In this document: positions 1 to 11,495 of the stretch, piece after piece | How positions within the stretch are numbered: the first letter of the stretch is position 1 | Layout: each line of letters opens with the position of its first letter | Assembly (NCBI GenBank): GCA_038277395.1 | Contig: CM076193.1 | Coordinates: 90,535,583-90,599,582, forward strand | Length of the DNA stretch: 64,000 nucleotides | Direction: 5' to 3' | Origin: Dryocosmus kuriphilus | Lineage: Eukaryota > Arthropoda > Insecta > Hymenoptera > Cynipidae | Notes under the pieces: generated by a model | Seen by the model: only the letters and a program-made list of their open reading frames with translations | Told to the model about the DNA's origin: nothing | The model's database searches: none | Position numbers and translations under genes: made by a program

Positions 1-146
1 TCATTGTCAAGAATTTATTAAGACTATTAAGAGTTCATTGTCAAGAAGCCAAAACCTAAAGAGTTAACCTATTTAGAGTTAAAATTTGCTAAAAAGAAGA
101 AAGAATGTCAATTAGAGGTGGAAAAAATAAATTTAAACAATCTCAC

Positions 147-270
147 GTCGAAATCCCGTGGAGGGAACTTGATTTTCAACAAATAAAAGTTTAAAACCGA
201 AATCAAGCAAAGTGTTTGTTGTGCAATAAAATTTTAACAAATGTATGTCATAAGCGTCTTCTCGGTCACA
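147..270 (+). pseudogene. BED-type zinc-finger exon relic
   Basis: Reading from 147 gives a Trp-containing stretch (Trp codon at 159), then the finger: AKCLLCNKIL followed by KRLLGHR, ending at a GTAGGT donor at 271. The Ala-x-Cys-x2-Cys pair and the Leu-x2-His end are the BED-finger layout found at the N terminus of hAT transposases and genes derived from them. An in-frame TAA at 192 separates the Trp from the Cys pair, so this copy looks dead, unless an exon starts after 192. The minus-strand exon at 48449-48553 has the same layout and the same KRLLGHR end before its donor, so the two are probably copies of one family. No following exon was found here. Confidence 0.4.
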
Positions 271-572
271 GGTAGGTAAATAACTTGTAATTTATTTTAA
301 TTAATATTTATTGTTAATTTTTGTAATTTCTTCTAATTATTATTTCTTATGGACTCTAGTATGAATAAGCCTATTTAGAGTTTACTGTTAGATAACTGTC
401 GGGTGTTTCAAATTATGGAATTAATTTTTCATTTACATTTAAAAAAGAAAAACATTTTCTGTGAAACTAAAGTGCAAGATATAATATTTATGAAATTTTG
501 TTCAGATATTCATATTTAATCTTAATCAGATTTATAGAGGACGTCATAACGTGGTTTCGCACAAGATTAGGT

Positions 573-681
573 TATGTTCGGAAACGACGTAAATTACGTA
601 GGCAACTAAAGATGTATATTACCATGTAATATACATGTAGAAAACTGTGTACATTACATCGAGTAATTTACGTACCGAACA
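573..681. repeat. Small hairpin (MITE-like)
   Basis: GTTCGG...ACGTAAATTAC near 573-594 is inverted as GTAATTTACGTACCGAAC at 664-681. The middle holds a perfect 11-bp stem: ATGTATATTAC (612-622) and GTAATATACAT (626-636), with a 3-nt loop. It may be a tiny non-autonomous element. Confidence 0.45.
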
Positions 682-705
682 CTGAGTAGCACGTGCTACA
701 CTTGG

Positions 706-895
706 CAATCGGAGTAGCTGCTACTCTGGTCAGCGTCAGAGTAAACCGTACACCGCTACGGTGCACTGAATGCTCTACCTATAGTCGGTATAGCAGTTAG
801 CCTTTATAGCAGCGCAAACGTTACTCATTTAATGATTCGTCTATACTACGAACAGAGATGAGGGGGCTCCGAACAATCGGAGTAGCTGCTACTCT
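706..895. repeat. 22-bp direct repeat with hairpin core
   Basis: The same 22 bases occur at 706-727 and 874-895. Both contain GAGTAGCTGCTACTC, whose 7-base arms are self-complementary. A related GAGTAACAGCTACTC follows at about 905. Function unknown. Confidence 0.5.
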
Positions 896-2489
896 CGCGA
901 AAAGAGTAACAGCTACTCTTTTTCGGTTGACCGTCTGCTCCGAGTGGTTGGCGCTGCTGTCGTTCCCATAGGAGAGTAGCCCTATTATACGCCTCTACTC
1001 GGCTCTTGTTCCCCCCACCACTCGGCCGCGTTCAGCCGTTCAGAGTCATGTTTACAACATTTTTTAACGTATATCCCAGCATTTTATCGAAAAACGAGAA
1101 TATAAGTTTTGTTCCACTTTGCCTATATTTTTAAAATCCGTTTTAAAAATCAAAATCGGACCATATCTGGAGTATCCAGACATTTTGCAATTTATCGCGT
1201 TAAATTATGAGAATTTCAATTGTGCAATAACTAATTGTACCACAGCGTCTGCTTTTTTTCACACTTCAAGTGTATAAAGACGCTTTTCCGTCAAAGCCCA
1301 ACCCTATAAGTTAAAAGTGAACGGAGATAGGGAGTTGCTAAACAAATGCTGAATTTCCCGGTTTTTTCTACTTTTCTCCGTTCCTAATTGTCGAATCGGA
1401 TCGAGCGACGTCTCATTTTGTTCGTATTTTAATTGTCTACAATTTTCCTATTGACGTAATTAAGATTACACCAGTATTTGTTATGTTAGATACAAAAAGT
1501 AACAAAAATACGATTTTTCCATTAAAAATGCTCATAATAAATTAATAAATGGCATTTGCGAGTTGAAAACATGACACAATATAAATATGGAGTTCCTTTC
1601 TTATGATGTGATTGTCTGTTTGCTGATAGGATTTTTGTCATAACAAATTCCCTATTGATTGACCTAGAAATAGGATGAGTTTTCTTACAACCATAGCAAG
1701 GCGAAGTTCGAGCCATTCTTGCAAGGCATAACTGCTCTAAAATCATGAAACTTTCTACTTTGTAGCATGAAGTGATCCCTGCTTAAAATGTATGAATTTT
1801 GCACCAGGATAGCAAGAATGAAACCTGCTGCAAAAGCATGACAAGTGTTTTTGCGATTATAGCCAGATTTTTTTCCGTGTAGGAACAAAAATCGTATTAC
1901 GTAGTGTTATAGAAGGGACAGAAGGAGAAAACCGTCCCAGATGCAGCTAATACTTCCAGATTTGGAAAAATTTTGTTTTATAATTTATTTTCGCATAATG
2001 AAATATTTTTCAATCTTTTTTCATTAATTTCGCTTTTGAAATTGCATTGACAAAATTTTGGAGTTTTCCACCTTATTATTTACAATTTTTTTAATTTAAA
2101 AAAAATTATTATAGTTACGGTGTGAACGCCAAGGTGCCTCATAACTATTTTTTAAAAAATTTTTATATATAGATTGAGCTCCAGTGTAAAATTGCTGAAT
2201 GTCGTGAAAAACTTTTGTGACTTTACCGATGGTTGCAAGTCGTATTTATAGCGACACGTCCGATAACTTATCGGGCGTAAGATCACGTATATTTTTATCT
2301 CTTTGCTTTGAAAGCAGTACACGATAACGTGAAAAATAGGAGAAGGAATGCCATGTTTAGTAAAAAAATCCTTATTCTTTCAAATTTTATTGCACTTGTG
2401 TAGGATAACATTCGAGTAGTTATTTCAATAAAATAGTTTCATATATATCTTCGAAATATACTAACGAGAATATATATTTTTTTTATCAG

Positions 2490-3794
2490 CTGGTATCTTT
2501 GGACGGCCTGCACAGTGGCGTGCCTACAAGAACAACACCAACGCTTACTCCGACAACCCTTCGGAGTATTGAGCAGACTTTCCTGGAGCTGACAAGCGAG
2601 TCAGCCTCACACAGTAGAGAGGCAGGGTTTGTACCTCCCCTAGTAGAGCCATCGCAACCAACGCCTGCCCAGACTCAAAACACGATTCATCACAACGTGG
2701 AGAATCACCAGAGCCAGAATCAGCCTCAACACCATATTAGACGGAATATGGGGGGCAGAAGGCCGAATAGAACTATTGGTATGTCTCCAGAAGAGGAGGA
2801 AAGACGACAAATTCGCAGGGAAAGGAATAAAATGGCAGCAGCTCGATGCCGAAAGAGAAGAATGGATCATACCAATGCCTTGCTAGAAGTAAGTTTTATC
2901 AAGATGTATTCCATGATTGAATCCATTTGTCTCCTTTTTAAGAGAGGATTTTGCCAAAATGTACCTAAATACTCAAAGTATCGATGCCTCAAAAGTTCAG
3001 CGATTTTAAAGTTCAAAACTGAATAAACATCCAAATGGAAAACTTCAAACTCGAAGCTTTATTTTTGCGTTTTCAAATTTTCACATGAATAAAAAATAAT
3101 ATTTCACGTGAGTTCGGAACTTACTTATCGACAATCCTCTGTGTAAAAAGACCATCTATACTAGCTTGATGAGGTCTCCAACAAGTTTACGTTAGAAAAA
3201 AATGTACTGATGATGAAAATTCTTCTATTCCAGGAAACTGAGGGCTTGGAACAGAAAAAGCAGAATCTACAAGACGAGATTAATCAACTAAAACAAGCAA
3301 AGGACGAGTTAGAATTTATACTCGAAGCTCATCGAGCTGTTTGTCGACTTCGATCCACCTCACCGCCCGACGTTAAGCCAGTCATAAAAGTAAACATGGT
3401 TGAAGATGAGTTCACCCAGCCAGTTAAACGTGAATCAGTTTGTGCTTTAAGACCGAACAGACCAAACTCGCTACCAGTCGGATTTGACAATAACAACCGA
3501 CCCAACTCCCTGCCAATCTTTGTGGAGCCTAAAGAGCGACCCGAGCCTCTACAATTCAAAACAGTGGAGACTCCCTCTTTCATGAAGTCCACCACTGAGG
3601 TTGCTGGTATTCCAATCACCACTCCCTCTAGCGGAATTCCCTTCAACTTTGATTCTCTAATGGAAGGTGGCACAGGTCTCACACCTGTTTCCACTCCACT
3701 GATCCCATCCTGTTCCACACAGCAGAGAAACAACCTCTCTGCTGTGGACCTCAGTTCCCCAGACGCAAATCCTCCTAAACTCGTAAGCTTGTGA
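2490..3794 (+). CDS. kay: Fos-family bZIP transcription factor (kayak), last two exons
   Basis: Fos proteins pair with Jun to form AP-1, a nuclear activator of stress, wound and developmental genes. Exon 2490-2888 follows TTTTATCAG and ends at a GTAAGT donor. Exon 3234-3794 follows TATTCCAG and ends at TGA. Both junctions are in phase 0 and together give 319 residues of the C-terminal part. Residues 8-33 carry the insect-specific GVPTRTTPTLTPTTLRSIEQ motif. Residues 105-124 are the basic region, with RRERNKMAAARCRKRR contacting DNA. The leucine zipper crosses the intron (LLE | ETEGLEQ) with heptad Leu/Ile, then the AHRAVCRL end typical of Fos. The Ser/Pro-rich tail ends in KLVSL, like the short conserved Fos C terminus. 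The N-terminal exon or exons lie upstream and were not identified. Family assignment is firm. Confidence 0.95.
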
Positions 3795-3924
3795 CGCCAG
3801 GATATGGAGTTTGGACCTCCAGAAGAAGATCCGTAATTAACTTTCTGCACGGTCCATAAGATATGAATTGTTTTTCATGCGTCACAGATGTCACGTTGCC
3901 ATAATTATATGTCCTGCGATAGCT

Positions 3925-4188
3925 AATAAACCAGAACCTTTTACGGATTACTTCTATTAATTGTAGAATAGGTTTTTAAAAAAATTAATATTTACAACTT
4001 TGTGAGAAGTTTTTGGCCGAATCTAGCCCCAAAGTGCTAAAATCCAAAACGGCGGACCTAATATTGATTCATAATGCCCTTTGATATCAATTTCAAAACA
4101 AGTGCATAGCATAAATTGTATAATAGATTATAGTTGCCCTTTTCTTATTCACGGAGAAGTTCAAGTGAGAAAGCTATGGAAAAATAAA
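3925..4188 (+). terminator. Candidate kayak polyadenylation signals
   Basis: AATAAA occurs at 3925-3930 and again at 4183-4188, 131 and 389 bases after the kayak stop. Either could end the transcript. No cleavage evidence is visible. Confidence 0.35.
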
Positions 4189-6071
4189 GTAAATTAGTAA
4201 GGTTACGTTGATTTGTTTTTTTCTTTCTTTCAATCTAACGGTTGTAAAATGATCAGTACAGTGTTTTTATACGTTTTTACTCAATAATTATTCAAAAACA
4301 GCAAATTAATATATAAGAAAGTTTTGCATTTAATGGAATTAAAAGTTATGGTTTTCAAATTGTTTTTAAAAACTTGGCGCTCCCCTCCAAGTAACTTGGA
4401 AACGAGTAACGTAAACGCAATTATTTTTTCATCACGGAGTACTTCGTGATCCAGAACAAATGAAGATATCATCACAAATTCGCTTTATTTTTCAAAAGTT
4501 CTTATACTTGTAGTTTTCCGTGAGTGAGAGGACAGTTATAATGCACTGCATATGCAATCTGATTCGAAAAGTTATTGCGCTGTTGAGGCTGCTCATTTAT
4601 CTACGGTTCTATCTTTGGAGAATAGACATAAGGAGATGAAATTAGTGGTCGAAAATCTCTAAAAAAAAGCGTTATGTATTTTTTTAATGGCCCCATATGT
4701 TTTTTAGAAAATATCGTATGCACCAAGGGAGGTAGGGATTTTTTTTCTTGCGTGATGTAAAGTTGCTTAACCTACGCCGTATTACATTTGCATGGCAGAA
4801 TTGTTCACCGATACCTACTTTGCAGCCGCACGTGTGCCTGTCAATTTCAGCGCTAATTCGAAAAAACTGAGTGCTGTGGAGTGCTCCTGGGACACGGCTT
4901 TTGGTATGTTTTTACACTTTTTTGCATTATGCATTGATACTTTCGACAGATGAGTGTGCGAATTCTGTGAAATCAATGCACAAGAATTTTTAAAATTAAT
5001 CAAGCGCTGCTTAACTCCGTTGTTCGAACAATGTACACTCTGCTAAAAGTTTAGGGACACTTTTATTTTTCAAAAATTTCAAATGGGTGAAATCTTCAAT
5101 ACAATTTCCAAAGTCTTTTAAATGATATTGTCTTAAAGCGTATATTTATTTATTTAAGGGAAAATTCTGCACTTTTAATTAAATCATCTACAGAATTATT
5201 GATGTTCTTTTATAGATTTGACGAAGGCTTATTCGTAACCCAAAATAACCTAAAAACTTTAGCGAGGGTTTTAATATTCAAAATTGTTTTCAAAAATAAA
5301 AGCTTAAGTGGAAAAATGGCCTTTCTGCAAAGTTGTTAGGTTATGATGTAGTTTGCTTTTTAGGCAGAAGGATTGAAAACAATTCTAATAGGGGTCACTC
5401 AACGAGATTTATAATTTTTAAGGCAATATAATTTTTAAAAATTTTGAAATTGAATTAAAGATATGACACCTATTTGACATTTTTTAAAATATCATTGTAC
5501 CCAAACTTTTAACGGGGAGTGTATGGTCTCCTTATTATTCCTTCGTGGAATTGAATTTTGTTAAGTGATTCTGATATTTTTGAGATTTTTCCGGCGCGTC
5601 GTATTTTGCATATTTTGCTCATATTCAGATATATTTGATGTGTATTCTTTGTACAAATATTTTGAAAATGAAAGTGATTTGTACTTTAAAATTGGAGAAA
5701 TTGTATTTCTGCATTTAGCTAAAAGATTAGGAAGCGACGTTTCTTTTATTAGAAGTGATGCGAGGTGGTAGGCGGTAGATGTCCCGTTGTATGCAAGTGA
5801 TAAGTGTATTTAATTCGTAGTTTATTACAAGCAAACTAGCAATAATATACACTATCGACAGAAATTATCTACACACCTGTTTTTCGAACTATTAATAAAG
5901 TGCCTTTAACTGTTATATTATCGTGAAATTGTTTTCCTTATAATAGCACAAAAGGTAATAAAATTCTACGTTTAATAAGCCTAAGCTGAAGGCAAAATGT
6001 CAATTTTATAAAAAGATATTACAAAAAAAAACGTCAAATTTTGATGTTCCCGAAAAATTATATACCTTTTA

Positions 6072-7530
6072 CCTTTTCCATTTATTTTCTAGCTTGCACT
6101 TCATAGTCTATATAAATATCATCCCGAGAAATTTAAAAAATGTTAATTATTTTCAGTTATTCCAATTTTCCGGAAACAATAAAACAGGCGTGTTTACATA
6201 ATTTCCGTCGGTTGTGTAAGAAGCTGCCGCTTCTACCAGAAGTAAGTTTTTATATTATTAATTATACACGAGAAAAGTTAGATTTAAAGGAGACAATTTA
6301 GCTCAAAACTATTCATTAGGTTTAAGGGATTTAATTGTGAAGATATGATTACTAAACGTAAATGTTTCAACATCAAATTTGCCTTAAGGACAGTAAAAGT
6401 CAAACCAGCAAGGTAGGAAATTAAAAAAAAAAAATTTATAACACATTAATCCCTTCTATATAAGTATAATATATTTTATAAATTTCGAAAATTTTCACAT
6501 GACTATGAGCAATATTAATATATTTATATATGCGATGATGGTGTTGTCAGAGAGACTAAAGTGTCTTTTGCAAGGGAACACTAGCGATCTCTGTTAACAT
6601 TTGTTGCGCCTGCATCACTTTAGTCGTGAGATTCCTCGACGAGTTTGTAATAAAAATGGTAATACTTTGTTTATACAACATATACATATTTTGCTTACTT
6701 CAAGATGCCAATAAAGGGCCTTGGAATTGTCAAATTTGTTTAAAAATTGTTTTCCCTGGCAAATATCTCTCCTTACGCTGAAAAAAATCTGCTCGATTTT
6801 CGTACGGGATCTAGCGATCTGAATTGCGTCGAAGCACGTCGTGTAAGTTTTGCTTGTGACCGTGTGAAGTTGGTACCGGGCCATGTGTAAACGCAACCAA
6901 GCCATACCGAGAGGGAATGGAGTTCGAGCGAATTTAATAAGGTAGCTCCCGTACGTTTTGTCGCTTGGCGCTATCGTACAAAAATCGAAACAGATTTTTT
7001 GCAGTGTATCAATATGGCTAAAATTTTAGTATTAACATAGACTTCTTATTTTGTAGCATTGCATTAAAAATATTTCAATTTGTTTGGTGAAATCAATTCA
7101 TCAATATCTGTACTGGGGTACTGAACTTCGAAAAAGAAAATCAGAAACAAATATGAACACAATGCAAAGTAATAGTAAGAGACCAAACAACAAAGCACGC
7201 GCGAATGAAAAGTGCAGTCCGATTTTTATAAGAAAGGCATGGGTAAGACGTACGCAAAATGGTAAGGTGTACCATGGTGTAAGTGGAATATGCCAAAAAT
7301 GTTCTACTTTTTGTATATCAAGATAAGTGAATTAAATTATTTATAAAAATAAATTTACTGTTTTTCGAAGTATAGAAATATTTGGCATCGTATTTTACCG
7401 ATAAATTGGTAAATTTGTTTTATATATGTGTCCTATTACACAAAGTGGATCCTTTTCCACTTACTTTCTAGCTTGCACTTCATGGTGTATATAAATATTT
7501 TGAAAATGAAAGTGATTTGCACTTGAAAAT
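6072..7530. repeat. Dispersed direct repeats
   Basis: A segment of about 48 bases containing TTCTAGCTTGCACTTCAT occurs at 6072-6119 and 7451-7498. The second copy runs straight into AAATATTTTGAAAATGAAAG (7493-7530), which also occurs alone at about 5655-5693. Fragments of one old dispersed repeat are thus scattered over 2 kb. Confidence 0.5.
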
Positions 7531-7604
7531 CAGGTAAATTCATTGTGTATAGAAATTAAGAAAGGTCGCAAGTAAAATGATCCGAATCCACCAGGGTTGG
7601 TAAC

Positions 7605-7714
7605 GTATAAATACTCCACGTATTATACGTGGTTTTCTACGCGTATATTATCACCCAGAGATTAGTAGGGAGATAGGCAGACCAAAGATATTTTAACTAG
7701 ATGCGGCTAGGGTC
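7605..7714. repeat. Dispersed repeat unit shared with three other sites
   Basis: The unit contains hairpin CCACGTATTATACGTGG, then TTTTCTACGCG, then a stretch with CTACTAATCTC (on the complement), then a 32-mer at 7683-7714. The 32-mer recurs inverted at 21230-21261 with one mismatch. The middle part recurs inverted at about 35894-35925, and the TTTTCTACG part recurs near 35944 and 49999. All sit just outside the larger elements. Confidence 0.5.
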
Positions 7715-8705
7715 TAGTTAGGCCACATGCCGCGAGGGCGGCGTTACCGTAGTATTTGTGGCTTCGGTTTGTTTCGGTACGCTTCGGCTAAATTCGGCAA
7801 TGCCTCTATGTTTAAGCGCATTATTTTGACCACATGCCACGAGGTGGCGCAATAAACTGCTTTTTTCGAGCGGGAATTTGAAACTTTATAATTATTATGG
7901 ATTATTTATTTATTCTTGAGAACTGAAAGTAACTTTTTCCCATTTGAAAATATTCTTAGTAAAATATAGTGTTCTATAAATAAAGAATGAACAAGTCACT
8001 GAAAATATATAAAAGATAATTCTGTATAAAATCTATATCTAGAAAGGATGGGATGACTTTACCATTGTATAGCAAACTTTACTGTTGGTTGGTTGTATAT
8101 AAATCAATAATAATAAAATAAAATAAAAGTAATTGAAAATATTGATTGAAAATTCTACCATTGAAATTGTATCTTTATATTTTTAATAAGAAAACTTATG
8201 AAAACTTAAAAAATATAAATAAAAAGGATACTTGGAATTTTTACGTATATAAACATTTCAAAAGATTTAAAGAATCCTTTTTATGCAAAAAAATATACTC
8301 TATTTTCATATTTCTATTTACAAGACAGAAAACTAAAAAAATACCTAAGTGTAATATTCAGCTAATTAATTAATTAGTAATATTACTGAAAAAATTAAAA
8401 GTCAACGAAAATATTTAAGCAAAATTATTTTTTGCAATCAGGTACGTATTAACATTTAATTTTTATTTATATAAATATGTATATGTATGTAGATATTATA
8501 TATATACATTAAGATTTAAAAACATTTTAGTATTATAATGTAAGCCAGGCTGTACTTCCTAATTGTAGTGAGATTAAAGCGTTTGGTATTTAAGTGATTG
8601 GAAACTATTTTTGCCTTGAATTTGAGCTTAATTAATAGTTTACTGTAGTGAACTATTGTTACCACATTTAAAAAGTGCTTTGAAGTAATAATATAGGATA
8701 AAACA

Positions 8706-10812
8706 ATGTCCGGAAGTGCTACCGATCGGTGTGCTTACATTGACTGTGTAAACAAACGACGAGTTGCTGGTGTTACTTTATTCTGTTTACCAAAGAAAGG
8801 CAGTGAAAAATTGTATGTATGGTGTCAAAATGCAGGTGAGTAAATAAATAAAAATCATTAGTGTGTCCACTGAATTTGAAAAATTATTAACTTCCCCAAT
8901 AATCTTAAATGTGATTTTTTAAATGGAAATACCCTCTTTTGACACCGGATTCAGAAAGAGCGGGAAATTCTACGTTCAAGTATGTACCAAAGTCATCGGT
9001 AAATTTTAACCTTGAAGTCAATTAAAGGTCATTTGAAATCATTTTTTTAATTATTCGGTATTTTCTAAATATTTTTCAAATATTTTTAGAGAGATATTTT
9101 GCGTAAATTTCCATTTTCGGGAATTTTTTAGTGTCGCTAATTTTATAATGTCGGAAATTTAATTTTTCGGTAATTATTTATTCGGGCATTTTACAGTGTC
9201 GGCAATTTTACTTTTTGAAAATTTTCAGTCGTCCCAAATTAAAAATCAAATTAAAAACCTAAGAGACGACAGAAAATTCCCAAAAAATAAAATTCCCGAC
9301 ACTATGAAATGCCCGAATAAATAATTACCGAAAAATAAAATTCTCGAAATTATAAAACTACCAGCAGTTTATAAAAACCCCGAAATTAAAATTTTCCGAC
9401 ACTGGAAAATTCCCGACAATGTAAAATTCTCGGAAAAAATATCTTATTCAAATACATCCTGCTTACCAAAGGATTTGTTTAGGTATAACTCTCAGTGGCT
9501 ATCCCGCAATGGTCTACAAAACCATTTTTCAGTTTTTTATTTATATTAAAAATCAATTTTTAATCAACATCCAAAATAAAAAAAAAACATACGACCAGCT
9601 TTCTATTTCCAGTATCAATTCCTCAGAACTGGTTGACTTTTTCTAGACCTTTTTTTGGCCTTTGTACTAAAAAAATATCCCCAGAGTGGAATTTGTGTTT
9701 TTCTTAAGGGTGTTAGATCAAAGTTCTAATCAATAAATTTGATTTCTTTATTTTACTTGATAAATATTATAATTAGATATTTTTTCGCTCTGTATAGGTA
9801 CTCATGTTTTAAACAGAATTATGAGTACAGAGCAAAAAAATCTAAAATTTTATTCTTTTATAGTAAAATGAAAAGATTAAATTTTGTGCATTAAAATTGA
9901 AATTAAAAGATTTTTAATTCTGATAATTGTTGTGATTTTTGTATTTGTTGTATTTTTATAATTGTTGTAATTTGAAGGAATATTAAGTGATGATGTTTCA
10001 AAATGTGAAGAAATTTTACCAACATTTTCAAGAATGATAAAACGGACTTTAAGGAATTTTATGAAACTTATGTCTTAAAATTAGACAAGGAATATAACTT
10101 GTATATTTAAAAAATTTTAAATCCTGAATTATTTTACATATTTTTTTAATCCTTTAATTTAAATCTTTTAAATTTGTGTATTGGGATTGAAATTATAGTT
10201 AAAATTTCATTTTTAGGAATTGATCCATCTGCGGTTCAATGGAGGACGATGATTTGCAGCGGTACCTATGAAGGTAGCTCGATTTCTTATTTCGCTGACT
10301 ATGCAGCACATGTAACAACCAAGAAATGGAATTGTGATCGATGTTTTGATGTTCTGTTGAAGGCTCCAGAAGACGCAGGAGATGTTGATGATACTTACAT
10401 CGAATGTCGAGAATACGAAAGTAAATCTTCGTATAAAGTAACCCTTTTGAAGAAACCTTCTGTGAAATTTCGCGAGATCGTAACAGGGAATTTGCTTTCG
10501 TTTGAGAGGATCATTAAGCAAGTACGTCCTCAAGCTAAAGTCAGAGAGACAATCGAAAAAGTAGCCATTCGCGACATCAGTTTAGTATATCCTGACTGGC
10601 TCGCAGAATCTGACGCTTGCTACGAACATCGACTCTTTGCAATGAGATGCTTGTTTAAAGGAAAATTGTATCGAGTTTGCACAATTGATAGTAGAGAAGC
10701 AAAGGCAGCCGAAATTCAAAAGCGAAATGATAATGCTGCTGAAAAAAGGATGAGAGGGACCAACAAGCCAAAAAGCAATTCAATGGAGGATTCCAAATCT
10801 TCGCGCAAATGA
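8706..10812 (+). CDS. THAP-like zinc-finger protein, divergent
   Basis: Two exons, 8706-8835 (GTGAGT donor) and 10217-10812 (TTTTTAG acceptor), join in phase 1 to give 241 residues. Residues 9-57 fit a THAP DNA-binding domain: Cys9-x4-Cys14, NKRRVAGVTLF, Pro29, Trp39 and Cys57 in MICSGTY. THAP fingers need Cys-x2-His here (ICSEHF type), but position 60 is Thr, so the fourth zinc ligand is missing or moved (His81 lies farther on). The rest, residues 61-241, matches nothing I recognise; it has a CDRCFDV pair near residue 90 and a Lys/Arg-rich, Ser-rich tail that could be a nuclear signal. The start is the first ATG of an exon preceded by AAAACA. THAP proteins are DNA-binding factors related to P-element transposase. 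Splicing is convincing; the family call is moderate. Confidence 0.65.
9110..9430. repeat. Fold-back repeat inside the THAP-like gene intron
   Basis: GTAATTATTTATTCGGGCAT on the left (about 9170) is mirrored by ATGCCCGAATAAATAATTAC on the right (about 9307). Flanking blocks with TCGGGAATTTT and AAAATTCCCGA continue the pairing on both sides. The transcript would form a hairpin with arms of about 100 bases. It looks like a degraded palindromic MITE. Confidence 0.6.
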
Positions 10813-10942
10813 AAAAATGTAATGCATTTCTAATTACTTAATAAGTATCTAATTAATTAATGCATGTTTAATTAATTACCTGATTTACTTAATAATAATC
10901 GAGTAATATAATAATGTATATAATTATGTATACTCATTGTCT

Positions 10943-10948
10943 AATAAA
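10943..10948 (+). terminator. Polyadenylation signal of the THAP-like gene
   Basis: AATAAA lies 131 bases after the stop codon, followed by TTCATATTG. Suitable as the only signal close to the gene end. Confidence 0.5.
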
Positions 10949-11491
10949 GGTTCATATTGAAAAAACAATCTTACATCAGTACTAATTTCCCTTTTATTTT
11001 ATTCCTTTAATTTTGATTTCATTATTTTAATCTTTCATTTGCATTATCATTTGCAATCTTTAAAATATTAATTTTTAGCGTCGAGAAATCTTCAATAACA
11101 GGGGATTTTTATTTTTTAGGTTTCATTAAAATAGGAAATTAAAAAATTTTTTAAACAGCTGATGCGAAACGTAATTTAAATTTTAAAGTCGCGAAAATAA
11201 TTTATTATTATTAATTAGAATTAAAATATTTATACTCGGACATATTAAATTTTGGAAAACATTGGAAAATTAAATAATTCTCGAATTTCTTCACAGCCGA
11301 TTTCTTATATTCGCTATTTTTATAACAGAAACCAAAGATGTTTTAAATTTGCAGAAACCAAATGTGGATAGCCTTTTGCGCCTTTTGGCTCGTTTAAAGC
11401 TCAGCTCTCATAATAAGCGATGACGTATTCACGCGATTTGACGCGGTTGCCATGGAAACGATGAAATGATGAAGAGGGCAGCACCTCGATA
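10949..11491. other. AT-rich spacer before Gypsy-1
   Basis: No gene or clear repeat seen. The last 100 bases are less AT-rich and run continuously, apart from the inserted element, into the sequence after 21188. They contain ACGCGATTTGACG (11431-11443), a 13-mer also found at 35949-35961. Confidence 0.45.
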
Positions 11492-11495
11492 TGGG

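Larger units (their letters stand above)
271..2489. other. Non-coding DNA upstream of the kayak exons
   Basis: No coding region is supported. The reverse-strand open frames around 1522-1888 are short, overlapping and match nothing I know. The stretch holds two small repeats listed separately. Earlier kayak exons and promoters would be expected upstream of 2490, in this stretch or beyond the window, but I cannot identify a first exon. Confidence 0.5.
3795..8705. other. Non-coding stretch between kayak and the THAP-like gene
   Basis: About 4.9 kb, AT-rich. Open frames here, such as 5565-5771, 7084-7326 and 8146-8373, are short, of biased composition and match no family I know. The only structure I see is duplicated segments (next entries). 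The 3' UTR of kayak occupies the start. Confidence 0.5.
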
